Positions 24,212 through 32,311 of a stretch of DNA of 64,000 bases are shown here, piece by piece. This stretch comes from JAIBBD01 sp041390685. Its GTDB lineage: Bacteria; Chloroflexota; Dehalococcoidia; UBA2979. Made by a program: the position numbers and the translations under genes. The notes beneath the pieces are model-generated. The model did not search any database. It saw only the letters and a list, made by a program, of their open reading frames with translations, and was not told where the DNA came from. The stretch spans positions 2,480,001-2,544,000 of the forward strand of contig JAWKPL010000001.1 of NCBI GenBank assembly GCA_041390685.1. Direction: 5' to 3'. Within the stretch, counting starts at the first letter, position 1. Each line of letters begins with the position of its first letter.

Positions 24212-25236
24212 CGCAGCGCCTCCATCGGCGCCGGAGCCGGTCGCCCGCCCATGCCCGCCAGGAGATAGAGCAGCGCCATCCGCACGGCGACGCCGTTGGT
24301 GACCTGCTCCTCGATGATCGAGTGGCTGCCCGTGGCCACGTCGCCCGCGATCTCGACGCCCTCGTTCTTTGGACCGGGGTGCATCAACAGGTGGTCCGGA
24401 TGCGCGCGGGCGAGCCGCGCCGCCGTGACCTGGTAGTGCGCCGCGTACTCGTGGAGTGAGGGGAGCAGGCCGCCCTGCTGACGCTCGCTCTGCAGCCGCA
24501 GCGCCATCACGACGTGGGCGCCCTCGATCGCGCGGTCGATGTCTGCCTCGACGCGCACGAGCGGCAGCGCGGACTCGGCGTGCGCGGGACGGTCCTGCAC
24601 CCGCAGCCCGCGAGGCAGCAGCGTGGGCGGGCCACACACGACCACCTCGGCGCCCATCGCGGCCAGGCCCCACATGTCCGAGCGCGCTACTCGTGAGTGC
24701 GAAATGTCGCCCACCATCACGACACGCTTTCCGCGCAGGTCCCCGAAGTGCTTGCGCATGGTGTACAGGTCGAGGAGGGCCTGGGTCGGATGTGCATGCG
24801 CGCCGTCGCCGGCGTTGACGATGGATGCCTCCGTGTGGCCGGCTGCGAGGTAGGCCGCGCCCGCCGAGGAGTGGCGCATCACAATCACGTCCGCGCCCAT
24901 CGCGCGCAGCGTCCGTACGGTGTCGATGAGCGACTCGCCCTTCTGCACGGATGATGAACTGGCGCTGAGGCTGATCACGTCAGCGCCCAGGACCTTTCCC
25001 GCTAGTTCGAACGAGGCGCGAGTCCTCGTCGAGTTCTCGTAGAAGAGGTTGACCACCGTGTGTCCGCGTAGCGCCGGCACACGCGCGATGCGCCGGTCGA
25101 GCACTTCGCGCATGCGGTCCGCGAGCGCGAGCACTTCCTCGATCTCGTCGCGACTGAAGTCATCGAGGTCGAGGACGTGGTCGTGCCGCCAGGTCCGCAT
25201 CGCCGTTCCCGTCGGTGGTTCGACCGTCGTCGTCAT
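24208..25236 (-). CDS. pyrB: aspartate carbamoyltransferase catalytic subunit
   Basis: A 342-residue enzyme that joins carbamoyl phosphate and aspartate. The carbamoyl-phosphate site is FYENSTRTRASFE at about residue 67, followed by SSSVQKGES and the HPTQALLDLYT motif; the aspartate side has RLQSERQ and HPGPKNEGVEI. There is a C-terminal extension rich in Pro/Ala. No pyrI regulatory chain is seen, consistent with an unregulated class C trimer. The ATG overlaps the pyrR stop (ATGA), and the stop overlaps the pyrC GTG. Confidence 0.96.
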   Translation of the reverse strand: MTTTVEPPTGTAMRTWRHDHVLDLDDFSRDEIEEVLALADRMREVLDRRIARVPALRGHTVVNLFYENSTRTRASFELAGKVLGADVISLSASSSSVQKGESLIDTVRTLRAMGADVIVMRHSSAGAAYLAAGHTEASIVNAGDGAHAHPTQALLDLYTMRKHFGDLRGKRVVMVGDISHSRVARSDMWGLAAMGAEVVVCGPPTLLPRGLRVQDRPAHAESALPLVRVEADIDRAIEGAHVVMALRLQSERQQGGLLPSLHEYAAHYQVTAARLARAHPDHLLMHPGPKNEGVEIAGDVATGSHSIIEEQVTNGVAVRMALLYLLAGMGGRPAPAPMEALR

Positions 25237-25793
25237 GGCGCGTCTCCTGCCGCTCGCACGATCACGGCGTCGCGGCCGTCTTCCTCCTGCAGCAACACCT
25301 GGACGTCGTCCAGGTGCGCGGTCGGGACGTTCTTGCCCACGATATCCGCGCGGATGGGGAGCTCCCGGTGGCCGCGGTCCACGAGCACCGCGAGCCGCAC
25401 GACCCGTGGCCGTCCGAAGTCGTTCAGCGCATCGAGCGCAGCGCGCGTCGTGCGCCCGGTGAACAGCACGTCGTCCACGATGACCACATTCCGCCCCTCG
25501 ATGTCCGGCAGCGCCGTCGGCCGGGTGCGGGCATCGAGCCCGCGCGCCGCGAGGTCGTCGCGATGCAGCGTGATGTCGAGCGCGCCCACCGGCGGCCGCT
25601 CGCCCTCGAAGCGCTCGATGATGCCGGCGAGCCGCTCGGCGAGCGTCACGCCGCGCGTTTGGATGCCGACCAGCACGAGGTCCTGCAGCCCCCCGTTGCG
25701 CTCCACGATCTCGTGGCCGAGCCGCGTCAGCGTCCGGCGCACGCCCTCGGCGTCGAGGACCGTGCCCCTCGTCCGCTCCGACGTGTCAGACAT
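25233..25793 (-). CDS. pyrR: PyrR, pyr operon attenuation regulator / uracil phosphoribosyltransferase
   Basis: A 186-residue protein of the phosphoribosyltransferase fold that binds pyr mRNA when UMP is high. The PRPP-binding loop is VIVDDVLFTGRTTRAAL at about residue 97, and the N-terminal LTRLGHEIVERN is typical of PyrR. It is the first gene of the operon, preceded by a recognisable PyrR-binding RNA and a terminator-like stem whose U-run ends one base before the ATG. This arrangement shows autogenous control of the whole pyr operon by attenuation. Confidence 0.95.
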   Translation of the reverse strand: MSDTSERTRGTVLDAEGVRRTLTRLGHEIVERNGGLQDLVLVGIQTRGVTLAERLAGIIERFEGERPPVGALDITLHRDDLAARGLDARTRPTALPDIEGRNVVIVDDVLFTGRTTRAALDALNDFGRPRVVRLAVLVDRGHRELPIRADIVGKNVPTAHLDDVQVLLQEEDGRDAVIVRAAGDAP

Positions 25794-25794
25794 G

Positions 25795-25821
25795 AAAAAC
25801 CCCCCGGGAGCACCTGGAGGG
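25795..25821 (-). terminator. attenuator-like hairpin with U-run directly before pyrR
   Basis: On the minus strand CCCTCC (25821-25816) can pair with GGGGGG (25805-25800), with one wobble pair, followed by five T residues ending one base before the pyrR ATG. The G-run would also act as the pyrR Shine-Dalgarno, so the stem could control translation as well as transcription. Confidence 0.5.
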
Positions 25822-25877
25822 AGGAGGGATCAACTGCGCGCGCGATGATTCTCGGTGCGAGCCGTGATGCTGCATCT

Positions 25878-25920
25878 CTGCGTCCTTTCCGGCCTCACGG
25901 GGCCGGTCTTAAAGACACGC
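25878..25920 (-). promoter_or_regulatory. PyrR-binding RNA element (pyr operon leader)
   Basis: The minus strand reads TTTAAGACCGGCCCCGTG, then AGGCCGGAAAGGA. The loop CCCGTGAGG fits the PyrR consensus CC-N-G-N-GAGG, and GACCGG/CCGG closes the stem, with the flanking TTTAA and AAAGGA typical of such leaders. It lies about 85-125 bases upstream of pyrR. PyrR-UMP binding here would stabilise it against the alternative antiterminator and allow the downstream stem to form. Confidence 0.75.
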
Positions 25921-25988
25921 GCTGGGGTCGCTAGGCTCAGGGTACCACCAAGGTGAATCCTCGCGCAAAACCGCGTCGAGGAGTGCGG

Positions 25989-26894
25989 TTACGAACCGCC
26001 GCCGCGCTGCTCGCGGAGGAAGCGTTCGAGTTCGTCTACCATCGACTGGGCGTCCGGCAATTCTTCCGCGGCGTCCTCGGGCTCCGGCGCCTGTCCGAGC
26101 AACGCAGCCTCTTCGGCGTCCTGATGCTCCTCGATGCGCCGGGCGTACTCGATCATCTCCGGGTTCTTCGCGATCTCCTCCGCCACCTGCGCGTCGAAGC
26201 GCGCGACGAACACCTCGAGGTCGTGCAGCCGCAGGTCGAGCCGCAGATTCCGGTTCAGCTGTTCCAGCAGCGCCAGCGTCCCTTTCGGGTTGGGTGACGC
26301 GTTGACGTAGTGCGGGACGCTCGCCCACATCGAAGCCGTCGGCAGTCCCGCTTCCTTGGCGAGGTTGTTGAACACGCCTACGATGCCGGTCGGCCCCTCG
26401 TACCGCGAGACCGTCGGCCCCGGCAGCCCGAGCAGTGTTCGCAGTTCGGGATCCTCCGAGGTGCCCTGCACGTGTACCGGCCGTGCGTGGCTGACCTCGG
26501 CGAGCAGGGCCCCCAGCGTCACGACGGCCGAGACTTCGAACGTCTTGCACAGTTCGAGCAGCGCTTCGGAGTAGGCCCGCCAGGCGAGGTGCGGCTCGGC
26601 GCCCTGGAAGAGGATCACGTCAGGCCCATCGCCCTCTCGGCGGTGGCCGACGAAGTCGTTCGCGGGCCAGGCGAGGACGCGCTCACCGTTCTCGAGTCGC
26701 ACCTTCGGGCGCATCTGCGTAAAGTCGTAGAAGGAATCGCAGTCGATGCTCGCGAACGGGGTTTCGCGCCACCGCCGCCGGATGAAGCGGATGGCGCCGG
26801 TCGCGGATTCGCCGGCGTCGTTCCACCCGGACCAGGCTGCGATCAGGATCGGGCGCCGCAGTTCCGGGTGGCTGTCAATGCGGAGGTCACTCAT
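25989..26894 (-). CDS. PAC2-family protein (proteasome assembly chaperone-like)
   Basis: A 301-residue protein of the PAC2 family, found in archaea, actinobacteria and Chloroflexota and related to eukaryotic proteasome-assembling chaperones. Typical features are LIAAWSGWNDAGESATGAIRF near the start (about residues 17-37), FQGAEPHLAWR, VVTLGALLAEVSH and the central YEGPTGIVGVFN. The C-terminal part is an acidic, Glu/Ala-rich helix with a predicted coiled coil ending in FLREQRGG. It stands alone on the minus strand. Its cellular role is not established; no proteasome gene is in the window. Confidence 0.85.
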   Translation of the reverse strand: MSDLRIDSHPELRRPILIAAWSGWNDAGESATGAIRFIRRRWRETPFASIDCDSFYDFTQMRPKVRLENGERVLAWPANDFVGHRREGDGPDVILFQGAEPHLAWRAYSEALLELCKTFEVSAVVTLGALLAEVSHARPVHVQGTSEDPELRTLLGLPGPTVSRYEGPTGIVGVFNNLAKEAGLPTASMWASVPHYVNASPNPKGTLALLEQLNRNLRLDLRLHDLEVFVARFDAQVAEEIAKNPEMIEYARRIEEHQDAEEAALLGQAPEPEDAAEELPDAQSMVDELERFLREQRGGGS

Positions 26895-26957
26895 GGCTCA
26901 AGCATAGTCCCATCGTGCGAGGAAACACACCCCGAGCTCCCCACCACGCGAGCCCTC

Positions 26958-27140
26958 CTACGCCCGCCGTAGCAGCGCCCCCAGCACCACCAGGACCCCG
27001 ATGCCGACCAGGAACGCCGGCAGCACGACCTCGAGCCGCAGCTCCCACACGTCGAGGTGCTCCAACAGGAGCGCCGCCCCCAGCGCGATGAAGATGAGCC
27101 CGGCGATCACGCCCGATGCGTTGAAGCGTTCGCGGATCAT
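26958..27140 (-). CDS. small LiaF/DUF5668-like membrane protein
   Basis: A 60-residue protein with two membrane helices (about residues 10-27 and 36-56) separated by HLDVWELRLE. This is the pattern of the membrane region of LiaF/DUF5668 proteins. Its ATG overlaps the stop of the PspC-domain gene (TGATG), so they are translated together. It probably forms a complex with the PspC/LiaF-like protein. Function is inferred from the family and neighbour only. Confidence 0.65.
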   Translation of the reverse strand: MIRERFNASGVIAGLIFIALGAALLLEHLDVWELRLEVVLPAFLVGIGVLVVLGALLRRA

Positions 27141-28165
27141 CGTCCCACCACCTCCGCTGAGCCGAACGAGACATCCACTTCGAGGTCGAGTCTCACCGGG
27201 GCGCTGTCGTAGCCGGGATCGGTGAACACCCGCCTCGAGCGGGCCCCATTCAACTCGTCGTCCGGGGCATTGATGCTGCCGAAGGTCGTTTCGGCATCGA
27301 TGCGGACGGCGACGCCTGTTGCCGGGAGGATCACCTGCATGCTCCCGAACGCCGTGTGCGCCTTCACCCTCGTCGTCCCCTGGGGGAACTGCACCCGGGA
27401 CAGGTCTAGCGTCATCGAGCCAAACGAGTGCGAGTACTCCGACTGCAGCTCCGCGACCGATGCCGGCCGCTCGATGCGGTCGCCGAATCCGCTGTCGACG
27501 TCGATGTCCACGGCGCTCACGGCCACCAGTCCGATCGCCGCGACGACGCCAAGCGTGATCAGGCCGCCACGCGCGACGCTGCCCAGCGTCAGGACCAGCA
27601 GCCCGCCGACGACGATCAGCGAGACCGCCAGCACCACCGTCACATCGAGGTCCACGGCGTCGGTCGCCTCGAGCAGCCAGATAACGCCCGCGGCCACGAG
27701 CACCAGCCCGAGGACGATACCCGCGCCCCGACCGTCGCCGGCGTGTTCGCGTCCCTGGTGCGTCGCACCTGTCGGCTCCAGGGGCATGACGATCCACAGC
27801 ACCACGTAGACGGCGAGCGCGAGTCCCGCCGTCGCCAGCGCCAGCACGATGAACAGGACGCGGATCAACCCCGGGTCTGTGTCGGTCCGGTCGGCGATGC
27901 CGCCCGCGACCCCGCCGATGACGCGGTGCACGCGGCTGCGCATGAGCCGACGTGGGGGCGCCGGAGGCGGGGGCATCGGTGCGGTCGTCTCGCTGACCGG
28001 GGCGCCCTCCGCGGGTGCGGCAGCGCCGGCTTCCGCTAGGGGTGGAGACGGGCTGACCAGACGCTCGTCACCCGCAACCGGCTCGGAGGCCGGTGGTTGG
28101 GCTCCGTCGTCCAGATTCTCGCTCGGTGGCGCCTTGCGCTCCTCGTTCGGACGTTCGTCGACCAT
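27137..28165 (-). CDS. PspC-domain membrane protein with LiaF-like C-terminal region
   Basis: A 342-residue protein. The N-terminal 70 residues are a Pro/Ala/Glu-rich cytoplasmic tail, then a PspC domain (SRVHRVIGGVAGGIADRTD, helix after it), two to three further membrane helices (about residues 140-225), and a C-terminal beta-rich region with repeated FGSM/FGSI motifs (SFGSMTLDLS, AFGSMQVILP, TFGSINAP, SFGSAEVV), as in LiaF-type cell-wall stress proteins. The ATG at 28163-28165 has GGGAGGTG six bases upstream. It is the first of a two-gene operon. The likely role is an envelope-stress sensor or regulator. Confidence 0.82.
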   Translation of the reverse strand: MVDERPNEERKAPPSENLDDGAQPPASEPVAGDERLVSPSPPLAEAGAAAPAEGAPVSETTAPMPPPPAPPRRLMRSRVHRVIGGVAGGIADRTDTDPGLIRVLFIVLALATAGLALAVYVVLWIVMPLEPTGATHQGREHAGDGRGAGIVLGLVLVAAGVIWLLEATDAVDLDVTVVLAVSLIVVGGLLVLTLGSVARGGLITLGVVAAIGLVAVSAVDIDVDSGFGDRIERPASVAELQSEYSHSFGSMTLDLSRVQFPQGTTRVKAHTAFGSMQVILPATGVAVRIDAETTFGSINAPDDELNGARSRRVFTDPGYDSAPVRLDLEVDVSFGSAEVVGR

Positions 28166-28261
28166 ACGCACCTCCCTGGTGCCGTCTGACGATAACGTGT
28201 GAGCTAGCCGATGGACATCCTGACGCACCGCCGTCCCCGCGCAGAGGGTCGAACGTCCCGC

Positions 28262-28645
28262 CTACTGCGCGGTGAACGTCCTGACCTCGTCGTTGACGCG
28301 GACGGTGTAGATGCGGCCCGACTCAAAGTCTGATCCGAGCGCAATCGAGTGCTCGACCATCCCGTAGATCGCCGTGCAGGCGCCGTTGGGCGGAGCCTGG
28401 ATGCGGTTCCAGACGGCGACCTCGATGCTGTCGCCGGACCTGGTCACCTCGTAGTGGTCGAACGAGGCACAACCACTCGGCAGCCCGGACACGACATCGA
28501 GGAAGTATTGGGGTGGGAACGACTCCGCGATTCGGATGTCCACAGACTCGATCGGTGCGAGTTCGCCCGTCACGGTCTCCGTGTCGCCGCCGTCACAGCC
28601 GCCGATGAGGAGTGATACCGCAACGAGGACGAACAAAGCGCGCAT
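28262..28645 (-). CDS. small lipoprotein (unknown function)
   Basis: A 127-residue lipoprotein: a signal peptide MRALFVLVAVSLLIGGC with the lipobox LIGGC ending at Cys17, an acidic linker, then a globular part with two more cysteines (GLPSGCASF and PNGACTAIYG) that may form a disulfide, and short beta-strands ending RIYTVRVNDEVRTFTA. No family is recognised. It lies between the PspC operon and gap, and a hairpin at 28693-28710 separates it from the end of gap. Probably an extracytoplasmic protein anchored to the membrane. Confidence 0.7.
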   Translation of the reverse strand: MRALFVLVAVSLLIGGCDGGDTETVTGELAPIESVDIRIAESFPPQYFLDVVSGLPSGCASFDHYEVTRSGDSIEVAVWNRIQAPPNGACTAIYGMVEHSIALGSDFESGRIYTVRVNDEVRTFTAQ

Positions 28646-28692
28646 GTCAGTCAGACGACCGCGCAGCCTTCGGAGTTCCCCCATACGCACGA

Positions 28693-28710
28693 AGGGGCCG
28701 TGAGGCCCCT
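28693..28710. terminator. hairpin downstream of gap
   Basis: AGGGGCC and GGCCCCT pair perfectly around a GTGA tetraloop, 25-42 bases beyond the gap stop. No U-run follows, so it may be a factor-dependent or processing hairpin, or it may belong to the leader of the downstream lipoprotein gene. Confidence 0.5.
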
Positions 28711-28734
28711 CGTCGCTCGCTCGCACGTCCGTCT

Positions 28735-29757
28735 CTACGAGAGCCCGCGCTCACCGAGATACGCCACGAGGTCAGTGATGCGGCAGGCGTAGCCGTACTC
28801 GTTGTCGTACCAGCCCATCGTCTTCACCATGTCGTCGTCGAGCACCATCGTCGAGGGCGAGTCGAAGATCGCGGACGCTGGGTGACCCCGGAAGTCCGTC
28901 GACACCAGTTCCTGCTTCTCGAAGTAGAGGAAGCCCTTCATCGGGCCTTCGGCGGCTGCCAGGAACGCCTCGTTGATGGCGCCCTTCGAGGCCGGCTGCG
29001 CGAGGTCGGTCACCAGGTCGACGACCGAAACCGTGGGCGTCGGCACGCGGTACGCGACGCCGTTCATCTTCCCCTCGAGGTCCGGAATGATCTTGCTGAC
29101 CGAACGTGCGGCGCCCGTCGAGGTGGGGATGATGTTCAGCGCTGCCGCCCGCGCGCGCCGCAGGTCTCGGTGCTTCGCGTCCACGAGATTCTGGTCGCGC
29201 GTGTAGGCGTGGATCGTGGTCATGAAGCCGCGCCGCACCCCGAACGCGTCGTGTAGCACCTTGACCATCGGCACGACGCAGTTCGTCGTGCACGAACCGT
29301 TCGAGATGACGTGATGGCGCGCCGGGTCGTAGTCCAGATGGTTCACGCCCATGATGACGGTCCAGTCCTCGTCCTTGCCGGGCGCAGAGATCACGACCTT
29401 CTTCACGCTGCCGCGCAGGTGCTTCGCGGCCATCTCGCGCGACTCGAACTCACCCGTGGACTCGATCACGATGTCCGCGCCCACGGAGTTCCAGTCGATC
29501 TGGCCGGGGTCGTCCTCGCGGAAGACGCGCACCTCGCGCCCTCCGATCGAGAAGCTGTCCTTCCCGTCCTCGATCTCCACCGGGAAGCGCCCGTAGTCGC
29601 TGTCGAAGCGGAGCAGATGCGTGTGCATGGCGACGTCGCTGCGGCCGTTGATCGCGACCAGATCCCAGTCGTCGCGATGCAGCTCCCACCAGGCTCGCAC
29701 GGTCTGGCGGCCGGTCCGGCCAAGCCCGTTGATGCCGACTCGCAGCTTGTTGGCCAT
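28735..29757 (-). CDS. gap: glyceraldehyde-3-phosphate dehydrogenase
   Basis: A 340-residue glycolytic enzyme. The NAD(P)-binding domain begins with RVGINGLGRTGR, the active site is SNGSCTTNCVVP (catalytic Cys at about residue 155) with the phosphate site TSTGAARSVSKI, and the C-terminus has WYDNEYGYACR. After the second beta strand the text is VAINGRSD rather than the VAINDLTD usual in NAD-specific enzymes; losing that Asp often accompanies NADP use, so cofactor preference may be NADP or mixed. The ATG at 29755-29757 has a purine-rich GGAGAGATAGG upstream. It is a single-gene unit on the minus strand. Confidence 0.95.
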   Translation of the reverse strand: MANKLRVGINGLGRTGRQTVRAWWELHRDDWDLVAINGRSDVAMHTHLLRFDSDYGRFPVEIEDGKDSFSIGGREVRVFREDDPGQIDWNSVGADIVIESTGEFESREMAAKHLRGSVKKVVISAPGKDEDWTVIMGVNHLDYDPARHHVISNGSCTTNCVVPMVKVLHDAFGVRRGFMTTIHAYTRDQNLVDAKHRDLRRARAAALNIIPTSTGAARSVSKIIPDLEGKMNGVAYRVPTPTVSVVDLVTDLAQPASKGAINEAFLAAAEGPMKGFLYFEKQELVSTDFRGHPASAIFDSPSTMVLDDDMVKTMGWYDNEYGYACRITDLVAYLGERGLS

Positions 29758-29956
29758 CGTCCTATCTCTCCTCGTGATGCTGCCGCGGGGAGTGCGGGGT
29801 GCCTGCTGACGCGATTGTAAACGCTGCCGTGTAGCGCGGCTGAGCGCAAGGGACGGGGGGAGCATCCCCGCGGGGAACAAGCGCCGATCGGTGATGCCGG
29901 CTTGGGAGGGCACCGTCAATCGTCGGGTGCTTGCGGATGTCGCCCCCAAGAAACTT

Positions 29957-30871
29957 CTACAGCAGCACCCGCTTCGCCGCGTCCGACGGCATCCGACGGA
30001 ACTGCACCAGCAGATGCCGCCGCCGTCCCTCCTCGTCCACGTACTCCTGGAGGCTGCACCGGGCGTCGTCGGCGATGTGCGCCTCCGCCTGGCGGACGTG
30101 TGCCACCACGCGCTCACGCAACGCATCAGGGGCCGGGAAGTATTCGCGCGCATGCATCCCGAAGTGCAGCTGCTTCACGCCGATGCGCAGCGCCCAGCCG
30201 AGCAGCAATTGCCCCCACCCGAGGTGGAACGCCTCGTCGGCGAAGTTCAGCGGATAGCGGGCGTGGGACGCCTCGTTCGCCACGAAGAGCGCCGTCGGCC
30301 CGAAGTTCGGCCGGCCGAGGTCCGACGCGCCGCGGTAGATGACGCGGAACTCCTCGTCGCGCGCAATGGCCTCCCCGGCGAAATAGTGGCCGAGGCCCAC
30401 CTCCTCGGAGCGGCTCTCAGCGTGGCGCGCGTAGGCTCGATGCGCCCATACGCGAAACTCGTCGAGCTCCGATCCGAGTTGCGACTGCGCCGCCACGTGC
30501 TCGACCGCCTGCCGCAGCAGCGGCAACGCGCTCTGGTATGCGCCGCGCCGGATCAGCCCCGTCGCATCCGAGGTGCACGAGAACGCCCGGCTCCACAGCG
30601 ACGCGAACGCTGCCATCCGCATGTTCCGCGCGCTCGGCGTATATCCTGCGCCCGCAAGCCGGACCTGCAGCTCGAGGTTCGCCTCGATCAGCCGCAGGTC
30701 TTCGGCGAGCAGAAATCCGCTCTGCCGCCAGGCGTCCTCAGCGGCCGCTGTCAGTCCGGAGGGCTTGCCGGGCAACGTCCAGCCGTCGGGGACGCGCATC
30801 CCCGACACCCGTTGCGGCGGGTCGAGGATGGGCAAGTCGTCCGCCCTGACGTCACGGGGGCCGTCGCTCAT
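29957..30871 (-). CDS. hypothetical protein coupled to enolase
   Basis: A 304-residue, mostly helical, soluble protein that I do not recognise. Segments such as QSALPLLRQAVEHVAAQSQ and RGASDLGRPNF suggest helical bundles and a possible metal- or nucleotide-binding surface, and a region with several conserved-looking His residues (EASHARYPLNFADEAFHLGWG, KQLHFGMHAREYF) could form an active site. The first 30 residues are disordered. Its ATG overlaps the eno stop (ATGA), so the two are cotranslated; whether it acts in glycolysis is unknown. No signal peptide or membrane helix. Confidence 0.6.
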   Translation of the reverse strand: MSDGPRDVRADDLPILDPPQRVSGMRVPDGWTLPGKPSGLTAAAEDAWRQSGFLLAEDLRLIEANLELQVRLAGAGYTPSARNMRMAAFASLWSRAFSCTSDATGLIRRGAYQSALPLLRQAVEHVAAQSQLGSELDEFRVWAHRAYARHAESRSEEVGLGHYFAGEAIARDEEFRVIYRGASDLGRPNFGPTALFVANEASHARYPLNFADEAFHLGWGQLLLGWALRIGVKQLHFGMHAREYFPAPDALRERVVAHVRQAEAHIADDARCSLQEYVDEEGRRRHLLVQFRRMPSDAAKRVLL

Positions 30872-32151
30872 CGACCGTACTTTCGGAACGCGATCGAGCC
30901 CGCGTACAGCGCGCCGCCCCCGAGTTGCTCCTCGATGCGCAGCAGCTCGTTGTACTTCGCGTTGCGGTCCGAGCGCGCCGGCGCGCCCGTCTTGATCTGC
31001 CCCGAGCCCGAGGCCACGGCGAGATGCGCGATCGTCGTGTCCTCGGTCTCCCCGGACCGGTGCGAGATGATGGTCGACCACCCGGCCGCGTGTGCCATGC
31101 GGATCGCTTCGAACGTCTCCGTCAGCGTGCCGATCTGGTTGAGCTTGATCAGGATGGCGTTGGCCGCGCGCTCGTCGATACCGCGCGCGAGCCGCTCGAT
31201 GTTCGTCACCAGCAGGTCGTCGCCCACGAGCTGCACGCGGTCGCCGATGCGCTGCCGCAGGCCGGCCCACCCCTCCCAGTCGTCCTCGGCCATGCCGTCT
31301 TCAATCGAGAGGATTGGATAGTCGTTCGCCCACTCCTCCCACAGCTCGGTGAGCGCCGCCGAGTCGACGACCCGGCCCTCCCGCTCGAGGTGATACTGCC
31401 CGTCGCGGTACAGCTCCGTGGTCGCGGGGTCGAGCGCGATCGCGATCTCGGTGCCGGGACGCCGCCCGGCCTGCTCGATAGCGTGCATCAGGAGGTCGAG
31501 GGCCTCGCGGTTCGCCGCCAGCTTCGGCGCGAACCCGCCCTCGTCGCCCACAGTGGTGGCATAGCCCTGCTCGTGGAGCAGCCCGCGCAGCGAGTGGTAG
31601 ATCTCCGCGACCCAGCGCAGGCCCTCGGAGAACGTGGTCGCGCCGAGGGGGACGACCATGAACTCCTGGAAGTCGGTCGAACCGGCCGCATGCGCCCCGC
31701 CGTTCAGCAGGTTGCACATCGGCACCGGCAGCAGCCTCGCGTCCGAACCGCCGAGGTAGCGGTACAGGGGTTGTCCCGTGGACTCGGCGGCCGCCTTCGC
31801 TACCGCCAGCGAGACCGCGAGGATGGCGTTCGCGCCGAGGCGCGCCTTGTTCGGCGTGCCGTCTGCCTCGATCAGGGCGGCGTCGACCTCAGCCTGGTTC
31901 GTCGCGTCGAGCCCCAGCACGGCGTCCGAGAGCTGGTCCTGCACGTGCTCGATGGCGCGCAGCACGCCGCGGCCCTTGTAGCGCTCTGGATCGCCGTCGC
32001 GCAGCTCGATGGCCTCGTACGCTCCCGTGCTGGCGCCGCTGGGAGCGGCCGCCCTCCCCACGGACCCGTCCTCGAGGATCACGTCGACTTCGACGGTCGG
32101 GTTGCCTCGCGAGTCCAGGATCTCGCGTGCGCGGATGTCCTCGATGTCCAT
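30868..32151 (-). CDS. eno: enolase (phosphopyruvate hydratase)
   Basis: A 427-residue enzyme that converts 2-phosphoglycerate to phosphoenolpyruvate. Present are the start MDIEDIRAREILDSRGNPT, the loop APSGASTGAYEA, the metal ligands in IAIALDPA, LSIEDGMAEDDW and LVGDDLLVTN, and the catalytic Lys in LIKLNQIGTLTE followed by ISHRSGETEDT. Length and motif order are standard. It is the first gene of a two-gene unit, with the unknown gene at 29957-30871 overlapping its stop. Confidence 0.97.
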   Translation of the reverse strand: MDIEDIRAREILDSRGNPTVEVDVILEDGSVGRAAAPSGASTGAYEAIELRDGDPERYKGRGVLRAIEHVQDQLSDAVLGLDATNQAEVDAALIEADGTPNKARLGANAILAVSLAVAKAAAESTGQPLYRYLGGSDARLLPVPMCNLLNGGAHAAGSTDFQEFMVVPLGATTFSEGLRWVAEIYHSLRGLLHEQGYATTVGDEGGFAPKLAANREALDLLMHAIEQAGRRPGTEIAIALDPATTELYRDGQYHLEREGRVVDSAALTELWEEWANDYPILSIEDGMAEDDWEGWAGLRQRIGDRVQLVGDDLLVTNIERLARGIDERAANAILIKLNQIGTLTETFEAIRMAHAAGWSTIISHRSGETEDTTIAHLAVASGSGQIKTGAPARSDRNAKYNELLRIEEQLGGGALYAGSIAFRKYGR

Positions 32152-32311
32152 GCGGGTGCTCGCCTTCCTCGTGCGTCTCGCTGTGTCCCGATGATCGGAT
32201 GGGGCGACGCCGCGGACAACTTGCCGCGAAGACCGCCCGCGAACCGCGTGTTTCGTGGGGCAGTCGGCCGTGGATGCCTTCGCCCTCGGTCCGGACGGTG
32301 ATGCCGCGCCG

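Noticed and set aside
29865..29876. Perfect 12-bp palindrome TCCCCGCGGGGA upstream of gap
   Set aside because: No loop, so it cannot form a normal hairpin; short G+C palindromes are expected often by chance at this base composition.
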